64,000 bases of DNA from Miscanthus floridulus (lineage: Eukaryota; Streptophyta; Magnoliopsida; Poales; Poaceae). The first letter of the stretch is position 1. Each line of letters starts with the position of its first letter. This document shows positions 48,455 through 58,990 of this stretch, one piece after another. Made by a program: the position numbers and the translations under genes. The stretch is taken from positions 87,066,939 to 87,130,938 of the forward strand of contig NC_089587.1 in the NCBI RefSeq assembly GCF_019320115.1. Direction: 5' to 3'. The notes under the pieces are model-generated. The model made no database searches. It was given only the letters and a program-made list of their open reading frames with translations, and was not told the origin of the DNA.

Positions 48455-50620
48455 TGTCGGGTACCATAAAAAGGGGGTCCCCTAAGCAAGAACCGAAAAA
48501 ATCGCTTAGACCTTGTAAAAATCAAAGCCAAGAGACAACCACCGGCAAACCCCCACCTTATCCAAGGCTCGGCTGGACCGCTCGGCCCACCTCGAACAAT
48601 ATCCGGGCTCACCCGAAGCAGGCTCGGCCCAAAATGAAACCACAAGGCCTCAGACGAGGTACCGATTCTCCGCCTCGCCTGAGGCCCCGCGCTGCAAGGC
48701 CTCGGACGAGGTGCTGATTCTCTGACTCACCCGAGGCCCCGCCCGTAAGGCCTCGGACGAGGTACCGATTCTCCGCCTCGCCCAAGGCCCTGCCCGTAAG
48801 GCCTCGGACGAGGTACCGATTCTCCGCCTCGCCCGAGGCCCCGCGCCACAAGGCCTCGGACGAGGTACCGATTCTCTGCCTCGCCTGAGGCCCCACGCCG
48901 TAAGGCCTCGGACGAGGTACCGATTCTCCGCCTCGCCTGAGACCCCACGCCGTAAGGCCTCGGACGAGGTGCCGATTCTCCGACTTGTCCGAGGCCCCGT
49001 TCGTAAGGCCTTGGACAAGGTACTGATTCTCTGCCTCGCTCGAGGCCCCGCCCGTAAGGCCTCGGACGAGGTACCGATTCTCCGCCTCGCCCAAGGCCCC
49101 GCGCCACAAGGCCTCGGATGAGGTACCGATTCTCCGCCTCGCCCGAGGCCCCGCGCCGCAAGGCCTCAGACGAGGTGCCTATTCTCCGACTCGCCCGAGG
49201 CCCCGCCCGTAAGGCCTCGGACGAGGTACCAATTCTCCGCCTCGCCCGAGGCCCCACCCATAAGGCCTTGGACGAGGTACCGATTCTCCACCTCGCGCCG
49301 AGGCCCCGTGCCACGAGGCCTCGGACGAGGTACCGATTCTCCGACTCGCCCGAGGCCCCGCCCGCAAGGCCTCGGATGAGGTACCGATTCTCCACCTCGC
49401 CCGAGGCCCCGCCCGTATGGCCTCGGACGAGGTACCGATTCTCCACCTCGCCCGAGGCCCCGCGCCACGAGGCCTCGAAAGAGGACGTCACATCCAACCA
49501 ACGCGTCCAACCACTCCCGCAACGTCAGCCGAACGACGGCTCGATACAGCAGAGTGGCTGATGAGATGGGAGTCACATCGATGCCATGCCGTCCGGGATA
49601 GGACGGGGTAGGGGTTACCGGCCGCTGTGCTTGGCACTGTGCCCACGACTAACACCCATGCTACACTATGCTGCCTAACCCCTGCTCCAAGGTTAGCGCG
49701 GTGTGGAGAGTCAAGTCCGGGTCCCTGTAGCCTCGGAATCGACGTACAAGACCAACTGCTCCCTCCGAGCCTCAGCTATCCGCTTTTAGGCCCCTGTAGC
49801 CTCGGGACTCACGCCCACCGAGCCCCCTACAATGGTTCAGCCTCTGCACCGACTGGGCCTCGGCTCTCTACGTTGTCAACATACAGCGATCGGCACGTCG
49901 TCCGCAGTACGCACCATACCCTGTGTCAAGCTGTAGGAGCTCCCACGTCGTGTACGGGGCCAAGCTCCTGTATCCTCGGAGTTAGCACACCCGCATCGTC
50001 ACCTCTACCTAGCCTTGGCTCCCCGCGCTGGTCAAACATACAACGACCAGCACGCCTCCAATAGAAGAAGGCGCGCATGCCCCCACAGGAGCTCCCACGT
50101 CGCACAAGGATCAGGCGTGACCGGCGTGTCGCTCCAGTGCACCAAGGACAAGGCCGCTCCACCGACCATGCCGCCACAGTGACGAGCTACAGGGCTCGAA
50201 CATGTCGCCTCTGCTCACAAAACGCCACATAGCAAATCCATATACTGCCCCCGTGCCTCCCTTCGACTATAAAAGGGAGTGACCGGGCCCGCTTCTAGGC
50301 AGGGGGACACACACGTGCAAGCAACGCACAACGCTCTGTAACACACATGCTTCCTCACCACAAGGGATCAACATCTCAAGCAACCCACGCCACTCCACGT
50401 AGAGACCTGGGACTAGCACCCTCTCTCGCTCAGCTTGTAAGCCCCTACTACAAGCACCTCGGTGCAAGAATACGAGATCGCTCTCTCAGACTAGACGTAG
50501 GGCACCTGTTGCATGAACCAGTATAAACCTTGTGTCTCTTTGCATCACCATCCAGGATTAGGGGCATGCAGTACACTTTCACTAGTCGGTTGAGGATCCG
50601 CCAGACCCAAAACACCGATA
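48455..50620 (+). repeat. 3' LTR of the Tat element
   Basis: 2,166 bp, 51 bp longer than the 5' LTR, which equals one minisatellite unit. The end is CCGATA rather than CCGACA. The array at 48,644-49,485 has 16 full units plus a partial one. The TATA box is at 50,268-50,275. Confidence 0.93.
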
Positions 50621-50683
50621 GTTGTGTTATTGGAGACAGTCTTATTAGGCCTGGTGCCGGCTCGGTTGGTGATCAAACAACAC

Positions 50684-50750
50684 TACTCGCTCCCTCCGAC
50701 CCAAAATATAATTCATCTAGGATGGAATGGTACAAGACTATAATGTAAGT
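50684..50750. mobile_element. Stowaway-like MITE remnant
   Basis: GCTCCCTCCGACCCAAAATA resembles the Stowaway terminus (CTCCCTCCGTCCCAAAATA). Only one end is present. A similarly eroded opposite end (TTTTAGGACGGAGCAAGCAG) is at about 60,550-60,572, but the two need not belong together. Confidence 0.45.
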
Positions 50751-50783
50751 ATTTTTACGTTTACTCGTCTCTATACCTAAAAA

Positions 50784-51147
50784 ATACGCAGAGGTATCGT
50801 TGTACCGCCTTGCTCGTCACCCCGCCCTGCTCAGCTGGTCCTAGATTTTTTGACTCGCTCCTCCAAATCAGAATCGGATATCAAATCAAATCAAATCGTT
50901 CTAAATCTTAATCGGGAAAAAAGAAAATGTCAAACCAAATCAAATGAAATCGAGAAAAAATACAAGTTAAATACGCTGGGTATCGTCGTACCGCCCTGTC
51001 CTACTTAGCTTGCCCTCGAATATTTTGCCTCGCTCCTCCAAATCAAAATCGGATATCAAACCAAATCAAATCAAATCGTTCTAAATCCGAATCGGAAAAA
51101 AGAAAATATCAAACCAAATCAGATGAAATCAGAAAAAATATACAAGT
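50784..51147. repeat. Tandem duplication, ~186-bp period
   Basis: GGTATCGTTGTACCGCC at 50,793 and GGTATCGTCGTACCGCC at 50,979 mark two head-to-tail units. They also share the AAATCAAATCAAATCGTTCT and TACAAGT segments. Divergence is modest. Confidence 0.82.
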
Positions 51148-51521
51148 CAGCGGCGGTGCTTGGCAGTGCCAAGGAGGATGAGGTCTCTGCCTGATGCGAA
51201 CAACGGCCTGTTGCTGCAGCTAAACTCGAACTCGACCTCGCGTCACCTACACGAGGGCTCATGGACCGCCAGGCTCGGGTCCAATGCCACTGTGAAAATA
51301 ATAAGAGCAAGTCAATAACACTCCAATTCGATTGTCAGCCATATACAAGCAAAAGAGGATAGATAAAGCTATGCTTGGTGCTGGTTTCGTCGGTCAGCTC
51401 ATCACGCATGCCAAGACACTTTCTCTACGCTGAGGTTAACTCTTCCCTTCCTATCCTTGCATATTGAATGAAAAACAATATTTAGACTATAGATATAGAC
51501 TAATTGTTGTACGTGCTAGAC
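51148..51521. other. Unassigned sequence left of the CACTA element
   Basis: A small GC-richer patch (51,150-51,290) gives short frames on both strands with no recognised domain; the rest is AT-rich. Probably interior of the candidate Helitron. Confidence 0.45.
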
Positions 51522-51554
51522 TCTAAACTACGTAAAAACGATTTTTAGCAACGG

Positions 51555-51905
51555 GTCAAATTTTTTGTAGGGGCGGCTGGTGATGGAGCCGCCCCTACAG
51601 TGTCGTGCTCGGGTGCCCAGACACCAGTCGCCCCTACAAATGGAACAGTAGGGGCGGCTGGTGATACGAGCTGCCCCTACAAACGGGTCTGATTTGTAGG
51701 GGCGGCTCACTCACCAGCCGCCCCCAGCGTTTCTATTTGTAGGGGCGGCTGGTGATTGAGCTGCCCCTACAAATGGCCCCCGTATAAATAGCTCCGATTT
51801 GTAGGGCCGGCTCAATCACCAGCCGCCCCTACAAATGGCCCCCGTATAAATAGCTCCGATTTGTAGGGCGGCTCAATCACCAGCCGCCCCTACAAATGAC
51901 CCACA
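51555..51905. repeat. CACTA left subterminal palindrome array
   Basis: TTTGTAGGGGCGGCTGGTGA and its inverse alternate five or six times, each pair able to fold. A ~71-bp tandem duplication with the phrase CCCCGTATAAATAGCTCCG lies at 51,780-51,890. Such motifs bind the element's own protein in well-studied CACTA systems. Confidence 0.87.
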
Positions 51906-52641
51906 TATAAAACAGATGCAGCACCTTCTTCCACCTCGGGTCACTCACTCCAACCCATGAAAGAAAGATGGGGAGGCCTTGGGCACCTCCTAAAAATTGC
52001 TTTATTAGGGGGGAAGGTTTTGGTCTCAAATCCTTTGGTGGAGATGTTGTAGAAGGTAAGAAAATGCTATTCCACACTTTTTTTTGTAGTTTTAATGGTT
52101 GGTTAGTGAGTAATTAATGTTTTGTTTTTCTCTCTCTTCTATGGTGCTTGAGCTACTTATGAAGCAAATTAGACCCAAGTATCAAATGTACTAGGATAAA
52201 TTAGGGAGGGGAATAAGATCATACCCTTATTTAGTCCATGTTTCTTGATTTTAGTGAATAATTAGTTAGTTTTATGCATGTTTCATGTGCATGTAGATCT
52301 AGATCTAGGGTTTGTTTTTTTTAATTAATTTCATTTTTGTAAATTTGGACTAAGGTTTGTATGAAAGATATTGGGTAAAGTATAATTGTTGCTAATTGTT
52401 GTCTTTAAAATTGTTTATTGTAATCAATAAATATGTATTTTAATTAATTATGGATAAATAGGCCATTAATTAATTTTCCTCTACCATGGTGTGTTTGTAT
52501 GATTCATGTAATTATATTAGATTTATATTCATATATATCTGAAGTATATACAATTATTCTCAAGTAATTATTAATTTGATTCATTTTATATATATCTTAA
52601 AAAATAGTCCTTTAATGTTTGTTTTGTTGTTGTTGTAAAAG

Positions 52642-53905
52642 ATGGAGTACAAGAACTCTTGGATGTATGGTTCGTTAAGGTTCAAAGCAGGTTTTCGTGA
52701 AGAGGTGGATAAATTTATTGAAGCCGCAAAGAAGCATGCAACGACATTGAAAGAGAATAAGGATACAATTATTTGTCCCTGTAAAGATAGCAAGAACCGT
52801 ATGGCATAGACAGATGTGACTATCATCAGATCACATTTGATTATATGAGGATTTGTTGAGGACTACACAATGTGGATTCATGGTGAAACGGTTATTGTTA
52901 ACGACGAGGATGAGGAGGAATACGACAATGAAACCATAGAATCCCTGTCCCAATATTCAGCAGAGCTTGATGCACGAATGGATTTCGAGTTTGGCAATGA
53001 ACAAGGTGGTGATGCTGGTGGTTGGGATGGTAACGACGAAGGTGGTGCCAATAATGATGGTGGAGCACGTGTCGGGGATGAAGATGATTTGGAGGACATG
53101 ATTCGAGCCCTTGGACCAGAGATTTTACTAAATAGCCCGAAAGGTCTAGAAAATTTAGAAATGGTGACAAAAGCATCAAAGGAGACTGTATGGTGTTGAA
53201 AAGGGCTGTCCGACACATTAGACATTGCTACGTTTTGTGCTTGAGCTGCTCATCCTGAAGGTTAAGTACGGCTGGTCAGACTGTAGTTTTAATGATCTAT
53301 TGCATCTCCTGTCATGGGTGCTGCCACAACCAAACTTAGTTCCCGCCAACACATACCAAGTGAAGAAGGTCATAAGTCTATTGACAATGGGGGTTGAAAA
53401 AATCCATGCATGCCCCAACCACTGTATACTTTTTTGTGGCAAAATATTCAAGTCACTCGATAAATGTCCCCGGTGTGGGGCCAGCCGGTACAAGAATAAT
53501 GACCTTTACGGTAGGGACGAAGCCACCACGGGAAAAAGAGGAATAAGAAGGGTACAAAAAATGTGGTACAAGAATCTCAGCCCCTAGAGGACACTCCATT
53601 AGGCAACGATGCAAAGCAGAGAAGAATTCCTGTCTTGGTAATGTGGTACCTACTAGTGATCGACCACTTGAGACGTATCTTCCTAAACCCTAAAGAAGCC
53701 GCACTCATGACATGGTGGGATGATGAGCGCAAGGTGGATGATGATAAGATTGCACACCCGGCTGATTGTAGTCAGTGGCAAAGGTTTGATGAGAAGCACA
53801 AAAAATTCAGCGATGACCCAAGGAATGTACGGTTTAGCTTGAGCACCGATGGAATGAATCCCTTCAATGAGAGGATGAGCGACCACAGCACATGGCCAGT
53901 AATCT
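52642..53905 (+). pseudogene. CACTA TNP2-type transposase, truncated
   Basis: Starts at the ATG at 52,642 with a transposase-associated N-terminal region (SWMYGSLRFKAGF, CPC-type cysteines) and an acidic Gly-rich linker (52,900-53,090). The transposase_21 part follows (ELLILKVKYGWSDCSF, PNHCILFCG, KCPRCGASRY). The conserved STDGMNPF with the first catalytic Asp is at about 53,848. The match stops near 53,905 just after HSTWPVI, so the remaining catalytic region is missing. Stops interrupt the frame near 52,808, 52,847, 53,199 and 53,586. Confidence 0.86.
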
Positions 53906-55555
53906 CGCCTGCCCCAGGACTGGATTCGATCGGCTGAACACGGCCTTGCCGACCACCGCCACCCTACTCCCAGCTGCCCAGGTATGCCTGCCCCCTCTCT
54001 TCCCTTCCTTCTGGGAAAATGTTGCTTTGCTATTTGCGTGGATCTGTACTGGGTTGCTAGCACTGTTTCGGTTTCACTCGATCTGTAGACCGAGCTTGAG
54101 GCAGCACTGAGAGACCATCGACTCATCGAGTTCGATCGTTGGCTGCGTATGCTGCACCTGAGCCTGGTTTCCATCTTAGCAGCACTGAAGGATATAATAG
54201 TTTTTATTCTGGCTTTAGCCTGGCTTCCATCTTAGCAGCAGAATTATTTCCGTTCAAATTCAGATGGCATACATTCAAGAACTAAGTGTGTCAAATCTCG
54301 TAAGATTGTCAAACATGATTTGTGGAATTACTAAAACTTTAGCTCTCAGTTTAGATACAATGTTTGTGGAACTTGTGGTTGGATCTTAGGATACCTGATA
54401 AATGTATTATCAGGTATTGAATTAGGATATGGGTAGTGTTGGCCTAGATGCGGCCTAGTTCTTACCGATTTGCTATTACACCACTTTGGAAACCCAACAC
54501 AAATGTGTACTGTATCATTCCTTTACTATACTTTTAGCTTTGTGTGGTGTGTGTAGTTAAGTGGCAACTGACAGATCAGCATACATACAAGAGTAATGGA
54601 CATCTGGGTGTCACTAAGTTTTTTTTGCTTTTCCAACATGTCGGCTTCTATAAGTAGTGGAATTGAATGACAATCATATTCCCATCTTAGTTACTCCATT
54701 TATAGTCATGTTCTCCATTGCTATATGAGTGTACCTTTTTTTTGCTTTAGCTGTCTGGGTTAGTTTTGTTTAGTTCCAGCAGTTCTTTCTATCTCCGGTG
54801 CTATATATTAGGAAAGTCAATTACAAATGAATTTTGAAGCGTGACTTTATAAAAACAAAAGAGCTATGTGTGCAGTTTGCTTTACTATGCCATTTTGGCA
54901 TTATAAATTAGCCTATGTGACCAAATTCATTTCAATTTAGAGTCATACAGATTGAAATTAGCCTATGTAAATATTTTGTTAATATAAACTTAGGTTAAAA
55001 CATATAAGTTCCATTTTACGTGTTAACTGCTCTCTAACCCTGTTATTTTCGTTACTTACTCCACTTCATTTTTCCCAAATACCTATGTTTTCCCAGGATG
55101 ACACTGTTTTTATCTTGTAATTCTTAATGAACTGGTGCTTATAGCTGATTGTTTTGGATACTACTACTACTACTATACTGAACTACTACTACTACTCTAC
55201 TCTACTGAACTACTACTACTCTACTTGCTACTGCTAGCTACTCCTACTCCTACTAGCTGGCTGCTACTCTACTCTCTTCCCTAGCTGCTGGCTGCTACTC
55301 TTAACTACTGGCTGCTACACTTCTCTACTCCCCCTCTACTCTACTCCTCTACTATTACTCTATCTACTATTACTCCTCCTCTACTCAGCAGCTGTTGCTT
55401 TTTTTACACCTTTTCCTCTCTATGTTTGCTAAGCAGCTGTTGCTTTTTTTTTGCCAAATCTCCCCTCTCCTCTCCACTCCTTTGTTTTGCCGATGATGAA
55501 ATTATACAAGTCCATACATTACTAAGCAGCTGTTACTTTTTTTTGCTAAATAAAA
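53906..55555. other. Foreign filler replacing part of the CACTA interior
   Basis: From 53,906 the transposase similarity ends and 1.65 kb of unrelated DNA follows. It starts with exon-like GC-richer sequence and possible splice sites (a donor after CCCAG at ~53,978, then TGTAG before ACCGAGCTTGAGGCAGC at ~54,090), which suggests captured host sequence. An 87-bp block (54,872-54,958) matches intron 1 of the host gene at 62,978-63,064. A TAC-rich microsatellite lies at 55,156-55,395, and three copies of an AAGCAGCTGTT-plus-poly-T motif end it (about 55,385, 55,429 and 55,522). Confidence 0.65.
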
Positions 55556-58353
55556 GTCTGTAACATCGAGCTGGCGAAGAGGAACAAACACCACCATCAT
55601 CTAGGCCCCGGTGGCTACTATGCCAAGGAAGAGCAGTTTAGGAAGATGGACGAAGAGGCCGCAGCTGCTGGGAATATCGATGTGATGAATTTGAAGGTAC
55701 GCTCAAGGAACTAAATATATGCGAGGAGTACAGAATCATCCGGCAGTAATCTTAAGTTTGATAAGCCGGAGACCCAAGAGGCAGTATCAAGGATACTAAA
55801 ATATGCTGAAGACAAGGAGAAGGGCTCATTCAATCCTTCCAGAGAGAGGGACGAGCTTAGCTTTGGCTTGGGAAACAAGGAGCACACAGGCCGCACCAGA
55901 GGGCTAGGGAAAAGGACAACCTAGAAGCAAGGATTCGAAGAGGACAGGCACATGTACAAGAAACATGGCCGAGACCGGAAGACTAGTCTTGAGCTCCAAG
56001 TGAAGGCTCTAGTTGCGAAGGCGCTGGAGGAGCAAGGACTGTCTATGGAGCCATGGATATTAGTGACGCCATCGAGAGAACTGACATTAGTTAGCAGCCC
56101 TCTGAAAGTTCCTAGCAGCTAAGGTTCCACTGCAGCCACAACCCCAGTCGATCGCATACGGGAACCAACTAGTTGCACCTTGGTGTTTCTCAGTGGCCGG
56201 CAGAACACTGTGATGGAGGTGGCAACGGGTGTGGCACATCCTCCCGGTGGCTTACACCACAATAATAAGATACCGCCAGACTACACTAGGGTCGAGGTGC
56301 ATACAGTGAAGCCTGAGTTCATGTAGTGGAGGATAGACTATGCAACTCCTAAGGGGCTGGTGTTACTCGGAGACGTTATGGGGCAGTTCATCCTCTGGCA
56401 CAAATGGGACATTATATTGACTGCTTCTTCGCCGCCTCCCCCTCTCCCAAATTTGGAGCGAGTTGTTGAGGTCGGGAAGATATTTTCACCGTCTTGTGAC
56501 CCCCACATTCCTGAGATACCACATTCTTCCCTGCCTCCTAGCGAGCATGTGCCTGATGAGATGCCACAACCTTCTCTAGCTCGTACCGAGCAAGTGCATC
56601 ATGAGATACCACAGTCTTCTCAACAAGCACAGCTGATACATGAACAACGAGTGCCTCCTGAAGAAGCTACAGCACAAGAAGATGAGGACGTGCCTGAATG
56701 GAAACTTCGAAAGAAGCATCCAATCACCATAAGGCCAGTTTATGTTCCGATCAAAGACGTCTCATCGGTGTCCAAGTGGTATTCCCATGACCAGTTCAAG
56801 CCTGAGAACCAAGTTAAAAAAGTCCCATCACGGGGTTCTGAGGAGGCCGTCACTAGCAAACTCCACCAAATTGCAAAGCAGTATCCAAATGTTGATGCCA
56901 TCAAATGGTCAAAGGATTGCTCGAAAACATATGAAAGGGGCAAGCCCTTCCTACCAAATCAGGACATCCAGCGCCTACCACTTGGAATGAGAAGGTTCCA
57001 TGATTGGTACTTGCGTGTTGTCCCAACGAGCATAGATATCATACAAGCATGCTTCCCCACCGGCACATTTGGAAGCCCAGCCGGGAAAATTGTCTTTGAC
57101 TTCAATGACATGCAAACATGCTTTCACCTGGAAGAAATGGAGATGAATCTAATTCGCACATGGTGCCTGTAAGTCCTTGTCCTCCCGATGTGATATGAAT
57201 GTAATCTTTGAATTTTGTTGTAACTAACCCATGCCGTGATTTATAGAATGCAAGTGCACATTGTCAAACAAATGCCAAGTGTGAAAGCCGGGTATGTAGA
57301 CCCTCAAGCTATAGCCCAAACAAATTTTAATTACCCTAAACGGTGGACACTGGATGTCAAAGAGCTAGCTGCTGCAAAGACTCTTCGAGAGAAAGAGCAC
57401 ATCCGTACGGCGAAACTAAGGAAAGAGTCCCTTAAGGCTATGGCATATATTGCCCTGGCTTTTAAAAATCTCCAACAACACTCTACTATATGGCTACCAT
57501 ACAACTTCGAGTAAGTTCAACTCTATACTTAAAGCTTTGTTCGATATATTTTATTCGATGCAAAAGAGCTTATCTAGTTCTATGATTAAATCCATGCAGC
57601 AACCACTGGATTTGTATAGCCGTCGATGTCGGGAGGAGCATGGCATGGGTCTTTGATTCATTAGATAAGGACACGGTGACATATAAAGACTTCATATCGA
57701 TTCTCAAGACATATACATATCGATAATCCTCATTAGCTTATATATTTGTATACATACTTGTAACGTCCACTTTTGGATACTAACAAGTTGTATTTGCTAA
57801 AATAATTCGAACAGGGCATTTAGGTTCTATGTCACTAATCTTCATGGAAGGCATGATCCAACAAGGAAGGAAAAACTGGCTATAAAAACACTATGTGCGG
57901 TAAGTGTAACTTACTTCTTCAGTACTCTGTTACATGGCTATCAAAAGCATTACTTAACATTTTCATATGTAAAACACACAGTGCCCCAAGCAGAAGCCTG
58001 GGAGTGTACATTGTGGATATTATATATGTTCTATAATGAGTAACACAGGTGCCTACAGGAGACACCCCTTAAGGGTAAGTTTTAACCTCTTCACCCGTAG
58101 TATAAAAACTTCGTACATGGTATGAAATACTAAACCGAAACTTGTTCTCTTGTAGTGGAGAGAAGAGAAAGGAACGAAAAGAGACCCATACAAGGATGAC
58201 CAACTCTTAGAGCTCGTCGGCGACCTTTGCAACTTCATATTGGACCAGATTGTACACGTCAGAGGCGCCTACCATGACCGAGAGTTTGAGTTAGGTACAA
58301 ATCCTCAGTACCAACACCTTCGTGAGACTGAAAGGCTAGCTCTAGGATGTTGA
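55556..58353 (+). pseudogene. CACTA second gene (TNPA-like with C-terminal Ulp1 protease domain)
   Basis: The N-terminal part begins within the first recognisable exon (HHHHLGPGGYYAKEEQFRKM, ~55,590). A basic/acidic region (55,760-56,100) follows, then YTRVEVHTVKPEFM and GLVLLGDVMGQFILWHKWDI (~56,340). A linker-like segment leads to PNVDAIKWSKDCSKTYERGK. The C-terminus is a Ulp1-like cysteine protease (C48), with NHW at ~57,601, FDSLD, a Gln in CPKQKPGS and HCGYYIC at ~58,007, so the His/Asp/Gln/Cys set is present. The end is 58,353. Introns are visible (donor ~57,170, acceptors ~57,246, 57,599). Stops near 55,922, 56,121 and 56,326 break the N-terminal half. Confidence 0.82.
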
Positions 58354-58455
58354 TAACAATATATATGGAATTTGTATATTTAATGATGGATTGTATATAT
58401 TCTTGTGAATTGGACTTGTAATTGTAGTTTATAGAATACTCTTGTGCTTGTAGTC

Positions 58456-58640
58456 GCGGTCGCGGGGCGTTCGGCAACGCGAACGTGGTTCGAAATGTTG
58501 GTCGCGGGGCGTTCGGCAATGCGAACGCTGGTCGCGGGGCGTTCAGCAACGTGAACGCGGTTCGGAATGTTGGTCGTGAGGCGTTCGGCAACGCGAACGT
58601 AGTTCGGAACGTTGGTCGCGGGGCGTTGGGCAACGCGATT
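58456..58640. repeat. GC-rich short tandem repeat in the CACTA element
   Basis: A GGTCGCGGGGCGTTCGGCAA phrase with a GCGAACG tail recurs about five times with ~30- and ~46-bp spacings. It lies between the Ulp1 gene and the right subterminal array. Confidence 0.8.
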
Positions 58641-58685
58641 TTGAATTGTAAATTTGAATTTTTTTTGCAGAAAAACGTAACAAAT

Positions 58686-58990
58686 ACCTGTTTGTAGGGG
58701 CGGCTGGTACTATAGCCGCCCCTACAAATTAATTTGTAGGGGCGACTGGTAATACAAGCCGCCCCTACAAATCGATTTGTAGAGGCGGCTGGTAATACGA
58801 GCCGCCCCTACAAATCGATTTGTAGGGGCGACTGGAAACACCAGCCGCCCCTACAAATCGATTTATAGGGGTGACCTGAGAATCGCCCCTACAAATACAT
58901 GATTTGTAGAGACCCTTGCGTAGGGGCGGCTGGGCAAACCGCCCCTACAAATGGTTACGAGCCGCCCCTAAAAATCGATTCTGTAGTAGT
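58686..58990. repeat. CACTA right subterminal palindrome array
   Basis: Alternating TTTGTAGGGGCGGCTGGTA and its inverse, six or seven motif pairs separated by AATCGATT. It mirrors the left array and runs into the terminal CTGTAGTAGTG. Confidence 0.88.

Larger units (their letters stand above)
31282..50620 (+). mobile_element. Full-length Tat-lineage Ty3/gypsy retrotransposon, 19.3 kb
   Basis: LTRs at 31,282-33,396 and 48,455-50,620 start TGTCGGGTACC and end CCGACA (CCGATA in the right copy). The 5-bp target duplication GTTGT flanks the element (31,277-31,281 and 50,621-50,625). Between them in order lie a PBS, gag, protease, RT, RNase H, a second RNase H, integrase, a long antisense gene, tandem repeats and a polypurine tract. 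A second RNase H and an antisense extra gene downstream of pol are recognised hallmarks of the plant Tat lineage. It is non-functional through many stops and frameshifts and carries a nested solo LTR. Confidence 0.93.
30556..50641. mobile_element. PIF/Harbinger-like TIR element split by the Tat retrotransposon
   Basis: Inverted termini GACTGTCTCC (30,556-30,565) and GGAGACAGTC (50,632-50,641) are flanked by TTA at 30,553-30,555 and 50,642-50,644. Removing the 19.3-kb retrotransposon leaves a ~0.75-kb element. Most of it lies at 30,566-31,281 and is GC-rich and purine-rich (30,650-31,140). The inner termini share more distant similarity beyond the first ten bases. It has no transposase and is non-autonomous; the GC-rich core could be captured host DNA, but I could not identify a source. 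Confidence 0.78.

Noticed and set aside
48609..49576. Long frames across the 3' LTR array
   Set aside because: Same minisatellite artefact as in the 5' LTR.
52878..53225. Minus-strand frames opposite the CACTA transposase
   Set aside because: Shadows of the acidic Asp/Glu/Gly-rich linker on the plus strand.
58456..58640. A plus-strand frame with repeated NVGRGAFGNAN-like peptide
   Set aside because: Translation of a short GC-rich tandem repeat inside the CACTA element; not conserved as a protein.
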